This document shows, piece after piece, positions 22,221 to 22,259 of a DNA stretch of 22,259 nt. Positions within the stretch are counted from its first letter, which is position 1. Every line of letters begins with the position of its first letter. The stretch is from Anaerolineae bacterium (GTDB taxonomy: Bacteria > Chloroflexota > Anaerolineae > B4-G1). Where the stretch lies: positions 1 through 22,259 of the forward strand of contig JADHWW010000027.1 in assembly GCA_016783285.1 (NCBI GenBank), read 5' to 3'. The translations under genes were made by a program, and so were the position numbers. A model generated the notes under the pieces. That model ran no database searches, was not told the origin of the DNA, and saw only the letters and a program-made list of their open reading frames with translations.

Positions 22221-22259
22221 ATGGCTGGCAAAAAGCAGACGCAGGAAGAAGTTCGGTGT
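22221..22259 (+). CDS. start of an unidentified gene (3' end outside window)
   Basis: An ATG at 22221 preceded by a run of G (22210-22215) that can serve as ribosome site. It opens a frame to the window edge reading MAGKKQTQEEVRC. The N-terminus is basic and polar, with no signal peptide. Thirteen residues are not enough to name it. It is divergent from the redox-hub operon. The 145 bp between them holds an AT-rich stretch at 22122-22137 that may contain the operon promoter, but no convincing -35/-10 pair is seen for the minus strand. Confidence 0.5.
   Translation, partial: MAGKKQTQEEVRC

Noticed and set aside
1..22259. CRISPR array, insertion sequence or phage region
   Set aside because: No regularly spaced repeats, transposase, integrase or phage structural genes were seen anywhere in the window.

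Overview
The window is GC-rich bacterial chromosome and reads as a member of the Chloroflexota, probably a deep or thermophilic lineage. Support for this is indirect: the look of the DnaA, the PilO/TPR/LysM protein, and a gene pair resembling the so-called quinate 5-dehydrogenase plus a MobA-like transferase. The phylum is an inference from protein style, not a search result.

Layout, left to right. Positions 1-5211 hold housekeeping genes: the 3' part of a PilO-like/TPR/LysM protein, tRNA-Lys(UUU), a DUF456 membrane protein, xseA-xseB (exonuclease VII) and, convergent on the minus strand, murJ. Positions 5290-7633 hold a terminator and small repeats, a minus-strand REC-GAF-PAS-histidine kinase, and a divergent promoter region. 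Positions 7634-9865 are a three-gene plus-strand operon: Rossmann-like protein, nucleotidyltransferase, PAP2 phosphatase. Positions 9866-12094 are the replication-initiation locus: a dnaA promoter and structured leader, dnaA, then an oriC-like segment with seven DnaA boxes and an AT-rich stretch. No dnaN or recF follows. The next gene is a minus-strand UPF0173 metal-dependent hydrolase.

Positions 12933-22075 are a minus-strand metabolic cluster. Its first four genes, from 22075 downward, are translationally coupled with 1-4 bp overlaps. They encode a 709-residue redox hub ([2Fe-2S], FAD, ferredoxin-like [4Fe-4S] and BFD modules fused), a DAO-family flavoprotein, an ornithine-cyclodeaminase-family reductase and an EamA transporter. 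A second DAO-family flavoprotein follows. Then, behind its own promoter and a structured leader, come a beta-decarboxylating dehydrogenase of the isocitrate/isopropylmalate family and an MmgE/PrpD protein. The set resembles heteromeric dye-linked amino/imino acid dehydrogenase systems (proline, hydroxyproline, sarcosine, opine type). The substrate cannot be read from the sequence. A plus-strand gene begins at the right edge.

The observations I consider most worth following are: (1) the leader upstream of the 14360-15478 gene, whose segments can form mutually exclusive 8-bp helices; (2) the fused redox hub and its operon; (3) the dnaA/oriC region, with its inverted repeat and alternative leader hairpins; (4) the PilO-TPR-TPR-LysM fusion.
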